A stretch of 64,000 bases of DNA from Sphaerimonospora cavernae (GTDB taxonomy: Bacteria; Actinomycetota; Actinomycetes; Streptosporangiales; Streptosporangiaceae), in assembly GCF_042435035.1 (NCBI RefSeq), contig NZ_JBHMQT010000043.1, positions 1 through 64,000 on the forward strand, in the 5' to 3' direction. Positions 52,867-61,159 of the stretch are shown one piece after another; within the stretch, counting starts at the first letter, position 1; every line of letters begins with the position of its first letter. The translations under genes were made by a program, and so were the position numbers. The notes under the pieces were generated by a model, which was not told the DNA's origin, made no database searches, and saw only the letters and a list, made by a program, of their open reading frames with translations.

Positions 52867-53796
52867 TCAGGCCGGTAAGTGTGCGTCGGGGCGGATCGTG
52901 AAGATCTCGACGAAGCGGTCCAGCAGGCCGGCGTCGCCGGCGAGACGCACCATGCCTTCGGCGACGGCCTCCGCCGGACTGACCTCGCCCGACATCAGGG
53001 ACTTCAGCACGGGGCCCGGCTCGATGACGAGGTCGGCGCCGGGAAGGTGCCCGGAGGCCACCTTGACCGTGCCGTCGTCGACCTGCGCGTTGAGGATGAT
53101 CTCGCCGATGCGTACCTCGAAGCTCGCCCGGAGGCCGCGGGCCGCCTCGGGGCGGAACGTCGTGCGAAGCGCCATGATCATGGAGTCGACGGTGACGATG
53201 TCCTCCGGCCGGGGCTGGTCGAGGACCTGCGCACCCCAGCGGGAGAGCTGGATGACCGCGTCCTCGATGCGGCTGCCGTACTCGGTGAGCTCGTACACCG
53301 CCACCTCGGCGCCGGGCCCCCGCACGAGCCGGTGGCTGACCACCCCGGTCCGTTCGAGCTCCTTGAGGCGGGCGGCCAGCGTGTCGGCGGGGATCCGGGG
53401 CAGGCCCTTGCGCAGGTCGGCGAAGCTCTTGGGGCCGACGAGAAGGTCACGGATGATGAACAGGGCCCATCGTTCGCCGACCATTTCAAGCGCGCGCGCC
53501 AGGCCGCAGAACTGCCCGTAGGTCCACCTGGTCACGCTGTGCAGCTCGGAGAGGATGGCCTCCATTTCGCCGGAGTCCATCGCGTCCAGCAACGTCCTCT
53601 CCGGAAACAGGTCGTCGTCCTCGGCGTGCGATCCGACGGCCGTGAGCCGGAAACGGTCGCTGGCGATTGTCACGCCTTCGTGATCGACGATCAGCTTCCA
53701 TCGGGCCTCGATGCCCGCCGAGTCGTGCGGACGGTCGTCCGGCGTGGCCCCCTGGGTCAGTGTGTCCACGATCTGGTGCCCGGTCACGGTCTTCAT
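52867..53796 (-). CDS. HxlR-type winged-helix regulator fused to an SCP2-like domain
   Basis: 309 residues from ATG 53796. Residues ~1-80 are an unrecognised N-terminal part. Residues ~85-185 are an HxlR winged helix: GLARALEMVGERWALFIIRDLL, GPKSFADLRKGLPRIPADTLAARLKELERTGVV in parts, YELTEYG. The C-terminal ~100 residues resemble a sterol-carrier-protein-2 fold: SFEVRIGEIILNAQVDDGTVKV, GADLVIEPGPVLKSLMSGEVSPAEAVAEG in parts. SCP2 folds bind hydrophobic ligands, so ligand-controlled DNA binding is inferred. HxlR proteins usually stand alone at ~110 residues, so this three-part form is unusual. Target unknown. Confidence 0.78.
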   Translation of the reverse strand: MKTVTGHQIVDTLTQGATPDDRPHDSAGIEARWKLIVDHEGVTIASDRFRLTAVGSHAEDDDLFPERTLLDAMDSGEMEAILSELHSVTRWTYGQFCGLARALEMVGERWALFIIRDLLVGPKSFADLRKGLPRIPADTLAARLKELERTGVVSHRLVRGPGAEVAVYELTEYGSRIEDAVIQLSRWGAQVLDQPRPEDIVTVDSMIMALRTTFRPEAARGLRASFEVRIGEIILNAQVDDGTVKVASGHLPGADLVIEPGPVLKSLMSGEVSPAEAVAEGMVRLAGDAGLLDRFVEIFTIRPDAHLPA

Positions 53797-53962
53797 CACC
53801 TTGCCCTTGCCGAAGTCGGTCCCTTGTCGCCGGCGGCTCGCCCGGTGTTCCCGGTCGACGATCCGGAGCAGGTGTCGCTGCTGTTCATGGTGCTGTCCCG
53901 CCAGGCCGGGCCGCATCTCCCATATTGCGACGCCGGGAACACCGAGCCCGGCCGGGACGGCG

Positions 53963-54568
53963 TCACAACCACCCGTTGTGACGGGCCGCCCTGGCCGCTT
54001 CGATGCGGTTGCGTGTGCCGGTCTTGCCGATCGCCGAGGACAGGTAGTTGCGCACCGTGCTCTCTGACAGGTGGAGCCGGGCGGCGATGTCGGCGATGGT
54101 CGAGCCGTCGGCCGCCGCGCCCAGGACGTCGCGTTCCCGGTCCGTCAGCGGGCTCGGCCCGGTGCTGAGCGCGGCCGCCGCGAGCGCGGGGTCGACGACC
54201 CGCTCACCACGCAGTACGCGACGGATCGCGCCGGCCAGTTCCTCGACCGGGCCGTCCTTCACGAGGAACCCACGGGCCCCCGCCTCCATGGCCCGGCGCA
54301 GATATCCGGGCCGTCCGAACGTGGTGAGGATCAGCACCCGGCACGAGGGCAGCCGCTCGCGCAACTCGTCGGCGGCCTCCAGCCCACCGCGGCCCGGCAT
54401 CTCGATGTCGAGCAGCGCCACGTCGGGCCGGGCCGCCAGGGCGGCCGCCACGACCTCGTCACCCGACGAGACCTGCGCGACGACCTCCATGTCGTCCTCG
54501 AGTCCCAGCAGCAGGGCCAGGGCACCGCGCATCATGCCCTGGTCCTCCGCCAGCAGCACCCTGATCAT
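53963..54568 (-). CDS. NarL/DesR-type response regulator
   Basis: 201 residues. Receiver domain 1-120 with the acidic pair AEDQ, phospho-acceptor Asp in VALLDIEMPG, Thr in LILTTFG and Lys in FLVKDGP. C-terminal LuxR-type HTH: LTDRERDVLGAAADGSTIADIAARLHLSESTVRNYLSSAI in parts. It pairs with the histidine kinase immediately upstream (start overlaps its stop by four bases) and likely controls the divergent ABC exporter at 55852. Confidence 0.93.
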   Translation of the reverse strand: MIRVLLAEDQGMMRGALALLLGLEDDMEVVAQVSSGDEVVAAALAARPDVALLDIEMPGRGGLEAADELRERLPSCRVLILTTFGRPGYLRRAMEAGARGFLVKDGPVEELAGAIRRVLRGERVVDPALAAAALSTGPSPLTDRERDVLGAAADGSTIADIAARLHLSESTVRNYLSSAIGKTGTRNRIEAARAARHNGWL

Positions 54569-55695
54569 TCCTCCTCCCTCCCGTTCGGCGCCTGGACACG
54601 CAGCAGGAAGCCCCGGCCGGGCAGCCTGCCGGCCTCCAGCGTGCCGCCGGCCGCGGCCACCCGCTCCCGCAGGCCCGCCAGCCCGTTGCCCCGGGATCCG
54701 CCCTGGCCGGGGGCAGAGCCACCGGCCGCGCCGTCATCGCGGATCTCCAGCACGAGACCGTCGGCCTCGCGTAGTTCGATGGCGCAGTTGGCGCCGCCGC
54801 TGTGCCGGATGACATTGGTGACGCCCTCCCGTACGGCCCAGCCCAGCAGGGCGTCGGTCTCCGGCGTGAGCCGTACGGAAGGGACGCGGAGGACGGCGGC
54901 GATGCCGGCGTCGGCGAGCGCCGTGCGGGCGGTCTCGAGCTCGGTGGCCAGGCCACGCCCCCGGTAGCCGGTGACCGCGCCCCGGACCTCGGTGAGGGCC
55001 TGCCGTCCGATCCGTTCGATGTCGGCGGCCTGCCCGGCCGCCGTCTCCCCGTCGCGGGGCGCCAGGCGGCGTACGGCCTCCGCCTTCACGACCATGACCG
55101 ACAGCGTGTGGCCGAGCAGGTCGTGCAGGTCGCGGGCGAAGCGCAGCCGCTCCTCGGTGACCGCGGCGCGGGCGAGCTCCTCGCGGGTGCGCTGAAGCTC
55201 TCCGATCGCCTCCCACAGCCTGATGATGATCGCCGGGACGATCCCCGAGGCGAAGATCCCCCATACCAGGGTCAGCGAGTCGCTGAGTGACGAGCCGGCG
55301 CTCAGCCGGATGGCCAGACCGGCGGCCACGACGACGAGCAGCACGACCGGCAGCTCCCGGCCGCGCACGACCATGCCCACCGCCACGGCGAGCATGATCA
55401 ACAGATAGAACCAGTTCTCGCCGAAGGCGGCCGCCGCGGCGATCGTGACCACGGCCAGCACGGGCAGGGCCAGCCACTGAGCCCGCCACCGGTCGGAGAA
55501 GGCGAGGGTCGCCGTGACCAGGTAGAGCGCGACCGACGCGGTCACCGCGACCACGGCCGGCCACAGCGGATGCGTCCGTCCCCGCACGATGTCCCACACC
55601 GGACCGGCCGCGAGAACCGCCAGCCAGTACATGCCCTTGGCGTCCGGGCCCTGCTCGCCCTCCCGCAGGGGATTCATCCATCCTTCGTGATCCAT
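54565..55695 (-). CDS. DesK-type sensor histidine kinase
   Basis: 376 residues from ATG 55695; GTG 55713 and ATG 55677 are alternatives. Five or six membrane helices occupy ~20-165 with almost no extracytoplasmic domain, so the stimulus is probably sensed in the membrane. HisKA_3 domain: LRFARDLHDLLGHTLSVMVVKAEAVRRLA in parts, with the phospho-His in DLHD. ATPase domain: REGVTNVIRHSGG (N box), EIRDDGAAGG and GNGLAGLRERV (G boxes). This is the DesK/LiaS-like intramembrane-sensing class, often tuned to membrane stress or an antimicrobial pumped by a neighbouring ABC exporter. Confidence 0.9.
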   Translation of the reverse strand: MDHEGWMNPLREGEQGPDAKGMYWLAVLAAGPVWDIVRGRTHPLWPAVVAVTASVALYLVTATLAFSDRWRAQWLALPVLAVVTIAAAAAFGENWFYLLIMLAVAVGMVVRGRELPVVLLVVVAAGLAIRLSAGSSLSDSLTLVWGIFASGIVPAIIIRLWEAIGELQRTREELARAAVTEERLRFARDLHDLLGHTLSVMVVKAEAVRRLAPRDGETAAGQAADIERIGRQALTEVRGAVTGYRGRGLATELETARTALADAGIAAVLRVPSVRLTPETDALLGWAVREGVTNVIRHSGGANCAIELREADGLVLEIRDDGAAGGSAPGQGGSRGNGLAGLRERVAAAGGTLEAGRLPGRGFLLRVQAPNGREEE

Positions 55696-55851
55696 CGTCT
55701 GTGAGGATCTCACGCCGGGTACGCACCCATTGCCCGATCTTCAGGAGTTCTGTTGAATTATCTTGAATCTTGATCGGTTGGCCCATGTCCGCTCGATGAT
55801 TCCGGGGCCTGCCGAATCTCCGCCAGATCGCCGTCGCCCTTGGGAGGGCCC

Positions 55852-56607
55852 GTGACCGCTGCGCTGGAAATAACGGGATTGGTCAAGAGGTTCGGAGAAA
55901 AGGTCGCCGTCGACCGGGTCGATCTGAACGTTCCGCCAGGTTCGTTCTATGGTCTGGTCGGACAGAACGGTGCGGGCAAGACCACGACGCTGTCGATGGC
56001 CGTGGGCCTGCTCCGGCCCGATGACGGGACCGCCCAGATCTTCGGCGCCGACGTCTGGGCGGACCCGACGCGGGCCAAGGCGCTGGTCGGAGTGCTTCCT
56101 GACGGCCTGGCCATGCCGGAGCGGCTGACGGGCCGGGAGGTGCTGACCTATCTCGGCCTGTTACGCGGGCTGCCGCCGGAGGTGGTGGCCGAGCGGGCCG
56201 AGGAGCTCCTGGCAGTGCTGGAGCTGGACCAGGCGGACAAGACCCTGGTGATCGAGTATTCGACCGGTATGCGCAAGAAGATCGGCCTGGCCACCGCCTT
56301 GCTGCACGCTCCGAGGCTGCTCGTGCTGGACGAGCCGTTCGAAGCCGTCGACCCGGTGTCCGCGGCGACGATCAAGACGATCCTGCGGGGATTCGTCGCG
56401 GGCGGGGGATCCATCGTGCTGTCCAGCCACGTGATGGCGCTGGTGGAGCAGCTCTGCGACCACGTCGCGGTGATCGACAAGGGCAGGGTCGCGGCTGCCG
56501 GGACCCTGTCGCAGGTGCGGGGTTCGCAGACGCTGGAGGACAGGTTCGTCGAGCTGGTCGGCGCGGACGACGGCGAGGCGAAGGAGCTGTCGTGGCTGTC
56601 GCGCTGA
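55852..56607 (+). CDS. ABC transporter ATP-binding protein
   Basis: 251 residues from GTG 55852, with GGGAGGG just before it; an upstream TTG at 55840 is less likely. Walker A GQNGAGKTTT, a diverged signature IEYSTGMRKKIGLA, Walker B LLVLDEPFEAVDP and switch SSHVMALVE. It drives the large permease that overlaps its 3' end by 16 bases. It is divergent from the two-component system, with about 155 bases between for promoters. The substrate is unknown; the arrangement is common for peptide-antibiotic resistance exporters. Confidence 0.9.
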   Translation: MTAALEITGLVKRFGEKVAVDRVDLNVPPGSFYGLVGQNGAGKTTTLSMAVGLLRPDDGTAQIFGADVWADPTRAKALVGVLPDGLAMPERLTGREVLTYLGLLRGLPPEVVAERAEELLAVLELDQADKTLVIEYSTGMRKKIGLATALLHAPRLLVLDEPFEAVDPVSAATIKTILRGFVAGGGSIVLSSHVMALVEQLCDHVAVIDKGRVAAAGTLSQVRGSQTLEDRFVELVGADDGEAKELSWLSR

Positions 56608-58406
56608 CCATGGCGCGGATGAAGATCGCTATCATCCGCAACTCGATGACCGGCCAGCGGGCCGGCCTGATCACCCTCGGCGGCCTGATCGGCGTGGCGC
56701 TGGCGGTCGGCACGATCGCGCTGTCGCTGACCGGGCCGGAGCTGCTCGGCCCCGCCTACGCGGTGTGGATGCTCGGGTGGATCCTCGGCCCGGTCTTCGC
56801 GGGCGGCGGGGACGAGACGATCAGGCCGGAGTTCTTCGCACCGCTGGGCCTGCCGCCCCGGCGGATGGCCGCCGGGCTGCTGGCGGCCGCGTTCGTCGGC
56901 ATCGCGCCCGTGATCAGCCTGCTGGCGCTGACGGGGCTGGCGGTTTTCGGGGTAGGGCAGGGCGTCGCGGCCGGTCTGGTGGCGCTGCCCGCCCTGCTGC
57001 TGCAGTTGGTGGTGTTCGTCCTGCTGTCGAAGGTCGCGGTCGCGGTGTTCGGCCTCGCGCTGCGCTCGCGGGTGAGTGCGATCGCCGCCGGACTGATCAA
57101 CGGCATGGTGCTGGCGCTGCTCGGGCAGGGCTGGGTGTTCGCCGTCGCCTACAGCGAAGCAGGCGGGGTGCCGCCCGTGGTGGCCGACGTGGTGCGCGCC
57201 GTCCCGTCCGGGTGGGGCCTCGTCGCGGTCGAGTCCGCGGCTGCCGGCAGGTGGGGACGGGTCGCCGTCGCACTCGCCGCCCTGGCCGTACTGGCCGCGC
57301 TGCTGCTCGCGGCGTGGGCGGTGCTGCTGACCCGGCGAGTGGGACGCGCACGGGCCGCCACCGGAGGGCGCAGGCCGATGCGCGCCACCACGGCGACCGG
57401 CGTTGTGCTGGGCAAGGAGACGCGCACCTGGTCGCGTGATCTGGTCCGGACCCACCAGCTGACGTTCGCCCTGGCCTACGGGGTGTTCTTCGCGGCGATC
57501 CCACTGCTGATGGGCTGGGACCAGATGCTGCCGTGGGCGGGCCCGATCTTCATCCTGATGGCCGCCGCGATGTCGGCCAACATCTACGGCACCGACGGGA
57601 CCGCGCTCTGGCTCACGCTGCTCACCCCGCGAGCCGGCGACGTGCGCGGCCGCCAACTCGCCTGGCTGCTGTTCGTCACACCCGTGGCGCTCGCGCTGAC
57701 GCTCTCGCTCACCGCGCTCGTCGACGGTCCGTGGCCGCTGGTGCTGTCGATCATGTTCGCGCTGCTCGGCGGCGGAGCCGGGCTGGTGCCGCTGGTCTCG
57801 GTGTACGGGCTCGTGCCGGGAATCGATCCGCACAAGCGCAGTGGCAATCCCCTCCGTACCACGGAAGACAGCGGCTCGGCGACCGGCATGATCTACGGCG
57901 TGCTGGCGCTGGGGCTGCTCACGGCGCTGCCCGCCGGCATCGTGGCGGTCCTGTACGGCTGGGCCGGGGTGCCCGTCGGCCTGGCGTCAGGGGTGCTGTG
58001 CTGGTGGGGCCTGGGCGCGTTGGCCGCGCGCAGGTTGCGCGGTCACGGCCCGGAGCTGCTTCACCTGATGCGCACGGGCCGACGCGACACCGGCGCCGGC
58101 AAGATGGCCAGGTACGAAGATCTGCCCAGGCGCGACCAGGCCACCGTCGGCCTGTGCATGACGCTCTGCCCGATCGCGCTGTTCCCCCAGGGCATCGTGC
58201 CGGGCGTCTTCAAGATCACAGGGGTGGACAGCCGAGGGTGGTTCCTCGCCCTGTACCTGCCGTCGTGGGCGCAGTGGCCAACGATCATCCTCATGGTCCT
58301 GCTGGGCGTCGCCCTGGGCGCGGCCGCGGTCCACGTCCTCCAGAAGTACCGGCGTCGCCCGGATCACACCGAGATGATCGAACGTGCGAGGCATTCGCCC
58401 GTTTAG
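56592..58406 (+). CDS. ABC transporter permease, 12-helix type
   Basis: 604 residues from GTG 56592. About 12 membrane helices in two groups of six, each with an ABC-2-like arrangement, separated by a basic cytosolic linker near residue 255 (RARAATGGRRPMRATTATG). It thus looks like a fused double permease that would pair with two copies of the ATP-binding protein. It starts inside the ATP-binding gene. After helix 10 there is a longer hydrophilic loop (RLRGHGPELLHLMRTGRRD). The C-terminus is basic. Export function is inferred from context. Confidence 0.85.
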   Translation: MAVALTMARMKIAIIRNSMTGQRAGLITLGGLIGVALAVGTIALSLTGPELLGPAYAVWMLGWILGPVFAGGGDETIRPEFFAPLGLPPRRMAAGLLAAAFVGIAPVISLLALTGLAVFGVGQGVAAGLVALPALLLQLVVFVLLSKVAVAVFGLALRSRVSAIAAGLINGMVLALLGQGWVFAVAYSEAGGVPPVVADVVRAVPSGWGLVAVESAAAGRWGRVAVALAALAVLAALLLAAWAVLLTRRVGRARAATGGRRPMRATTATGVVLGKETRTWSRDLVRTHQLTFALAYGVFFAAIPLLMGWDQMLPWAGPIFILMAAAMSANIYGTDGTALWLTLLTPRAGDVRGRQLAWLLFVTPVALALTLSLTALVDGPWPLVLSIMFALLGGGAGLVPLVSVYGLVPGIDPHKRSGNPLRTTEDSGSATGMIYGVLALGLLTALPAGIVAVLYGWAGVPVGLASGVLCWWGLGALAARRLRGHGPELLHLMRTGRRDTGAGKMARYEDLPRRDQATVGLCMTLCPIALFPQGIVPGVFKITGVDSRGWFLALYLPSWAQWPTIILMVLLGVALGAAAVHVLQKYRRRPDHTEMIERARHSPV

Positions 58407-58415
58407 TCTTGGGTC

Positions 58416-58997
58416 GTGACAGATCATCGTGGTGTACGGGGGGAGCTGCGCGGCATGGGTGGGACAGTGACGGCGGTCAGCAGCAACGGCGAATACTCCT
58501 TCACCAAGCCGAACCGGAGCAGCATCACCTTGCTCGCGGGGCTCGGCGTGGAGGGGGACGTGCACGCCGGCGTCACGGTCAAGCACCGCTCGCGTGTGGC
58601 GCAGGATCCCACCCGGCCCAACCTCCGTCAGGTCCACCTCATTCATGAGGAGCTCTTCACGGAGGTCGGTCAGAAGGGCTTCCGGGTGGTGCCCGGCGAG
58701 CTCGGGGAGAACATCACCACCAGCGGGATCGACCTGCTCGGCCTGCCCGTGGGCACGCTGCTGCGTTTCGGGGACGGCGCGGTCGTGGAGGTCACGGGTC
58801 TGCGCAATCCCTGTGTGCAGATCGACAATTTCCAGAACGGACTGCTGAAGGAGGTCGTCGCCCGGGACGAGGACGGCAACCTCGTTCGCAAGGCCGGGAT
58901 CATGGGCGTGGTGAGGGAAGGCGGCGTGGTACGGCCCGGCGACCCGATCGAGGTCGAGCTGCCGCCGGAACCGCATCGGCCCCTCGACCGGGTCTGA
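58416..58997 (+). CDS. MOSC-domain protein
   Basis: 193 residues. MOSC domain: GTVTAVSSNGEYSFTKPN, GVEGDVHAGVT, RQVHLIHEELF, PGELGENITTSGIDLLGLPVGTLLRFGDG in parts, and the conserved Cys in RNPCVQIDNF. MOSC proteins handle sulfur or molybdenum cofactor sulfuration, and some reduce N-hydroxylated compounds (YiiM/YuaD type). GTG 58416 is exactly seven bases after a TAGTCT -10 box (58404-58409), so a leaderless transcript is likely and this start is preferred over ATG 58455. Confidence 0.87.
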   Translation: MTDHRGVRGELRGMGGTVTAVSSNGEYSFTKPNRSSITLLAGLGVEGDVHAGVTVKHRSRVAQDPTRPNLRQVHLIHEELFTEVGQKGFRVVPGELGENITTSGIDLLGLPVGTLLRFGDGAVVEVTGLRNPCVQIDNFQNGLLKEVVARDEDGNLVRKAGIMGVVREGGVVRPGDPIEVELPPEPHRPLDRV

Positions 58998-59295
58998 CCG
59001 GCACCCGTCACGCCGTACTGACCTGCTTGCTCGTCTGTGCGCGAACAACGGCCCGCCGGAGATCTCAGCGTGCCAGACTGCCGGTATGGCAGCCTCGGGC
59101 CGATCAGCGATCATCGGCATCCGGACGCGCCGGGCCGGCAGGGAGCGCGGTCCCGAGATCCCCAATGGCTCTGATCCGCTGTTGCGCAAGGTCTACGTAC
59201 TGGAGGTTGTCGGACTGACCCATGGCGCCTTTGTATCCGCCGGTCACCGGTGGCGTGCCGATATGTCTGCTGAGGGCAGATCCTGACCGCACGCG
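58998..59295. other. 298-bp intergenic region
   Basis: Lies between convergent genes (MOSC and ABC permease). No ORF here has both a start signal and a family resemblance. No terminator is clear. Nothing else recognised. Confidence 0.35.
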
Positions 59296-60024
59296 TCACG
59301 CCGTACGGCCGGCGCGGCGGTAGCCGTACCCGGCGTAGAGACCGAAGGCCAGCAGCCAGGCGGCCAGTACGGCGACCTCGCGCAGCCCGGGGCCCTCGCC
59401 GAACGCGACGTGCCACGACAGGGCGGCGTAACTGTTGGACGGCGTCCACTCCGCGATGGCGCGCAGCCACGACGGGAACCCGTTGACCGGCACCCACAGC
59501 CCGCCCACGATGGACAGGGTGAGCATGGTCGCGAGGTTGGCCATGGACGCGGTCTGGCCGGTCAGCCGGTAGCCGTTGCCGAGGCCGAGCAGCGAGAACG
59601 GGATCGTCCCCGCCCACAGCAGACCCACGACGGCGAGCCACTGCCCCGGGGCGAGCGTGACGTGGTTGACCAGCGCCCCGGTGAGCAGAACGGCGGCGAT
59701 GCCCGGCACCACCCCGACCGCTCCGACGACGACCTTGCCGGTGATCACCTGAGCGGGGGTCATCGGGGTGAGGCGGAGCCGCCGCAGCCAGCCGGCCGCG
59801 CGGTCCTCGGCGATGCCGCTGCCGTTGTTGAACGCCGCACCGAGCGCGCCGTAGGCCGCCATGCTGACCATCGTGTGGATCGCGGCGTGGTGCTTGTCGC
59901 CGGGGGCCAGGCCGAGGTTGGTGAACACGAGGTACATGACGACGGGCATGACCAGGCCGAAGATGATGTAGCCGCCATCGCGGATGGTCCTGATCAGCTC
60001 AAGCCGGATATATCCAAGCATCAC
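59296..60024 (-). CDS. ABC-2 type transporter permease
   Basis: 242 residues with six membrane helices: after MLGYIRLELIRTIRDGGYI come IIFGLVMPVVMYLVFTNLGL, then TMVSMAAYGALGAAFNNGSG, VVVGAVGVVPGIAAVLLTGAL, WLAVVGLLWAGTIPFSLLGL, MANLATMLTLSIVGGLWVPV and a final LAAWLLAFGLYAGYGYRRAG. The WVPVNGFPSWL loop is typical of DrrB-like exporters. It overlaps the upstream ATP-binding gene by four bases. Substrate unknown. Confidence 0.86.
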   Translation of the reverse strand: MMLGYIRLELIRTIRDGGYIIFGLVMPVVMYLVFTNLGLAPGDKHHAAIHTMVSMAAYGALGAAFNNGSGIAEDRAAGWLRRLRLTPMTPAQVITGKVVVGAVGVVPGIAAVLLTGALVNHVTLAPGQWLAVVGLLWAGTIPFSLLGLGNGYRLTGQTASMANLATMLTLSIVGGLWVPVNGFPSWLRAIAEWTPSNSYAALSWHVAFGEGPGLREVAVLAAWLLAFGLYAGYGYRRAGRTA

Positions 60025-60941
60025 ACGATCTCCTTGGTCTTGGTGGTGAGGTTGGTCTTGGTGGTGAGGGCGACGAAGGCGTCCTCCAGGTCGGCGGGGG
60101 CGACTTCGAGGTTCCGTACGGCTCCCGCCCGGGCTAGGGCCAGCACGGTCGCGTCGGGATCCGCGCTGCGCAGGTGCGCGCGGTCGCCACGGATCTCCAG
60201 GTGGCGCACCCCGGGCAGGGCGGCGAGCCAGGCCGCCTCACCGGCCACGGTCACGCTCACGGTCGTCAGCGCCACGACCCGCTTGATCTCGTCACTGGTG
60301 CCGTCCGCGATCAGGCGGCCGCGGTCGATCACGATGATCCGGTCGGATCGTTCGTCGGCCTCGTCCAGGTAGTGCGTGGAGAAGAGGATGGTCTTGCCCT
60401 GGCTGGCCAGGCCGTGCATGCCATCCCAGAACTCCCGTCTGGCGGCGACGTCGAGCGCGGCGGTCGGTTCGTCGAGGACGATCAGGTCGGGGTTTCCGAC
60501 GATGGCGGTCGCGAACCGCACGCGCTGGGCCTGACCGCCGGACAGCTTGTCCACCCGCCTGTCGCGCAGCCCGGTGAGCTGCGCGAGCTCGAGGACCCGG
60601 TCCAGCGGCAGCGGCGCGGGGTAGGTGCCGGCCACGAAGGTCAGCAGTTCGCGCACGGTGACCCGTTCGACCAGGCCGCCCTCCTGGGGCATCGCGCCCA
60701 CCCGGCCCCGCCGTACGGCCTGGCCGGGGTCGTGGCCGAACAGCGACGCCTGTCCGGAGTCGGGCGGCAGCAGCCCGAGCAGCAGGCCGATCGTGGTCGA
60801 CTTGCCCGCCCCATTGGGGCCGAGGAGGGCGATGGTCTGGCCGCGGGGGATGGCGAGCGTGACCCCGTCGACGGCGCGTACCGGACCGAAGCTCTTCGTG
60901 ACCGAGGAGAGCAGCACGGCCGGGCTTTCGATGTTTCGCAT
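60021..60941 (-). CDS. ABC transporter ATP-binding protein (DrrA-like)
   Basis: 306 residues from ATG 60941. Walker A LLGPNGAGKSTT, signature LSGGQAQRVRFA, Walker B LIVLDEPTAALD, switch STHYLDEAD, and a C-terminal DUF4162-like domain of ~80 residues. The final residues (TTKTNLTTKTKEIV) repeat themselves. It pairs with the permease that follows. Upstream lies an AT-richer stretch (61015-61045) and then the broken multicopper oxidase; the recombination that broke that gene may also have placed this operon here, but that is inference. No strong ribosome site is seen before the ATG. Confidence 0.88.
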   Translation of the reverse strand: MRNIESPAVLLSSVTKSFGPVRAVDGVTLAIPRGQTIALLGPNGAGKSTTIGLLLGLLPPDSGQASLFGHDPGQAVRRGRVGAMPQEGGLVERVTVRELLTFVAGTYPAPLPLDRVLELAQLTGLRDRRVDKLSGGQAQRVRFATAIVGNPDLIVLDEPTAALDVAARREFWDGMHGLASQGKTILFSTHYLDEADERSDRIIVIDRGRLIADGTSDEIKRVVALTTVSVTVAGEAAWLAALPGVRHLEIRGDRAHLRSADPDATVLALARAGAVRNLEVAPADLEDAFVALTTKTNLTTKTKEIV

Positions 60942-61159
60942 GGTTGAAACGGTAGGAAGCGAGCGTTCGGCCGAGTAGATCGATCGATCCGGTCTGCGGC
61001 AGGACAAATGTCCCAACCGCAAGAGATAAAAAATCTACATCGTAAAGAAGCGTGCTTTCGTGAGCGGGTTCGACAAGGGCGGACACGGTCAACAGCTGGA
61101 CCGTGAAGTAAACCTGGCCCAGCAGACAGTCCATCACCCAGCTGTGGAACGGAAAGCTG

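Noticed and set aside
59027..59286. Short ORFs in the gap after MOSC
   Set aside because: Several frames are open because of GC content; none has a start signal or conserved-looking sequence.
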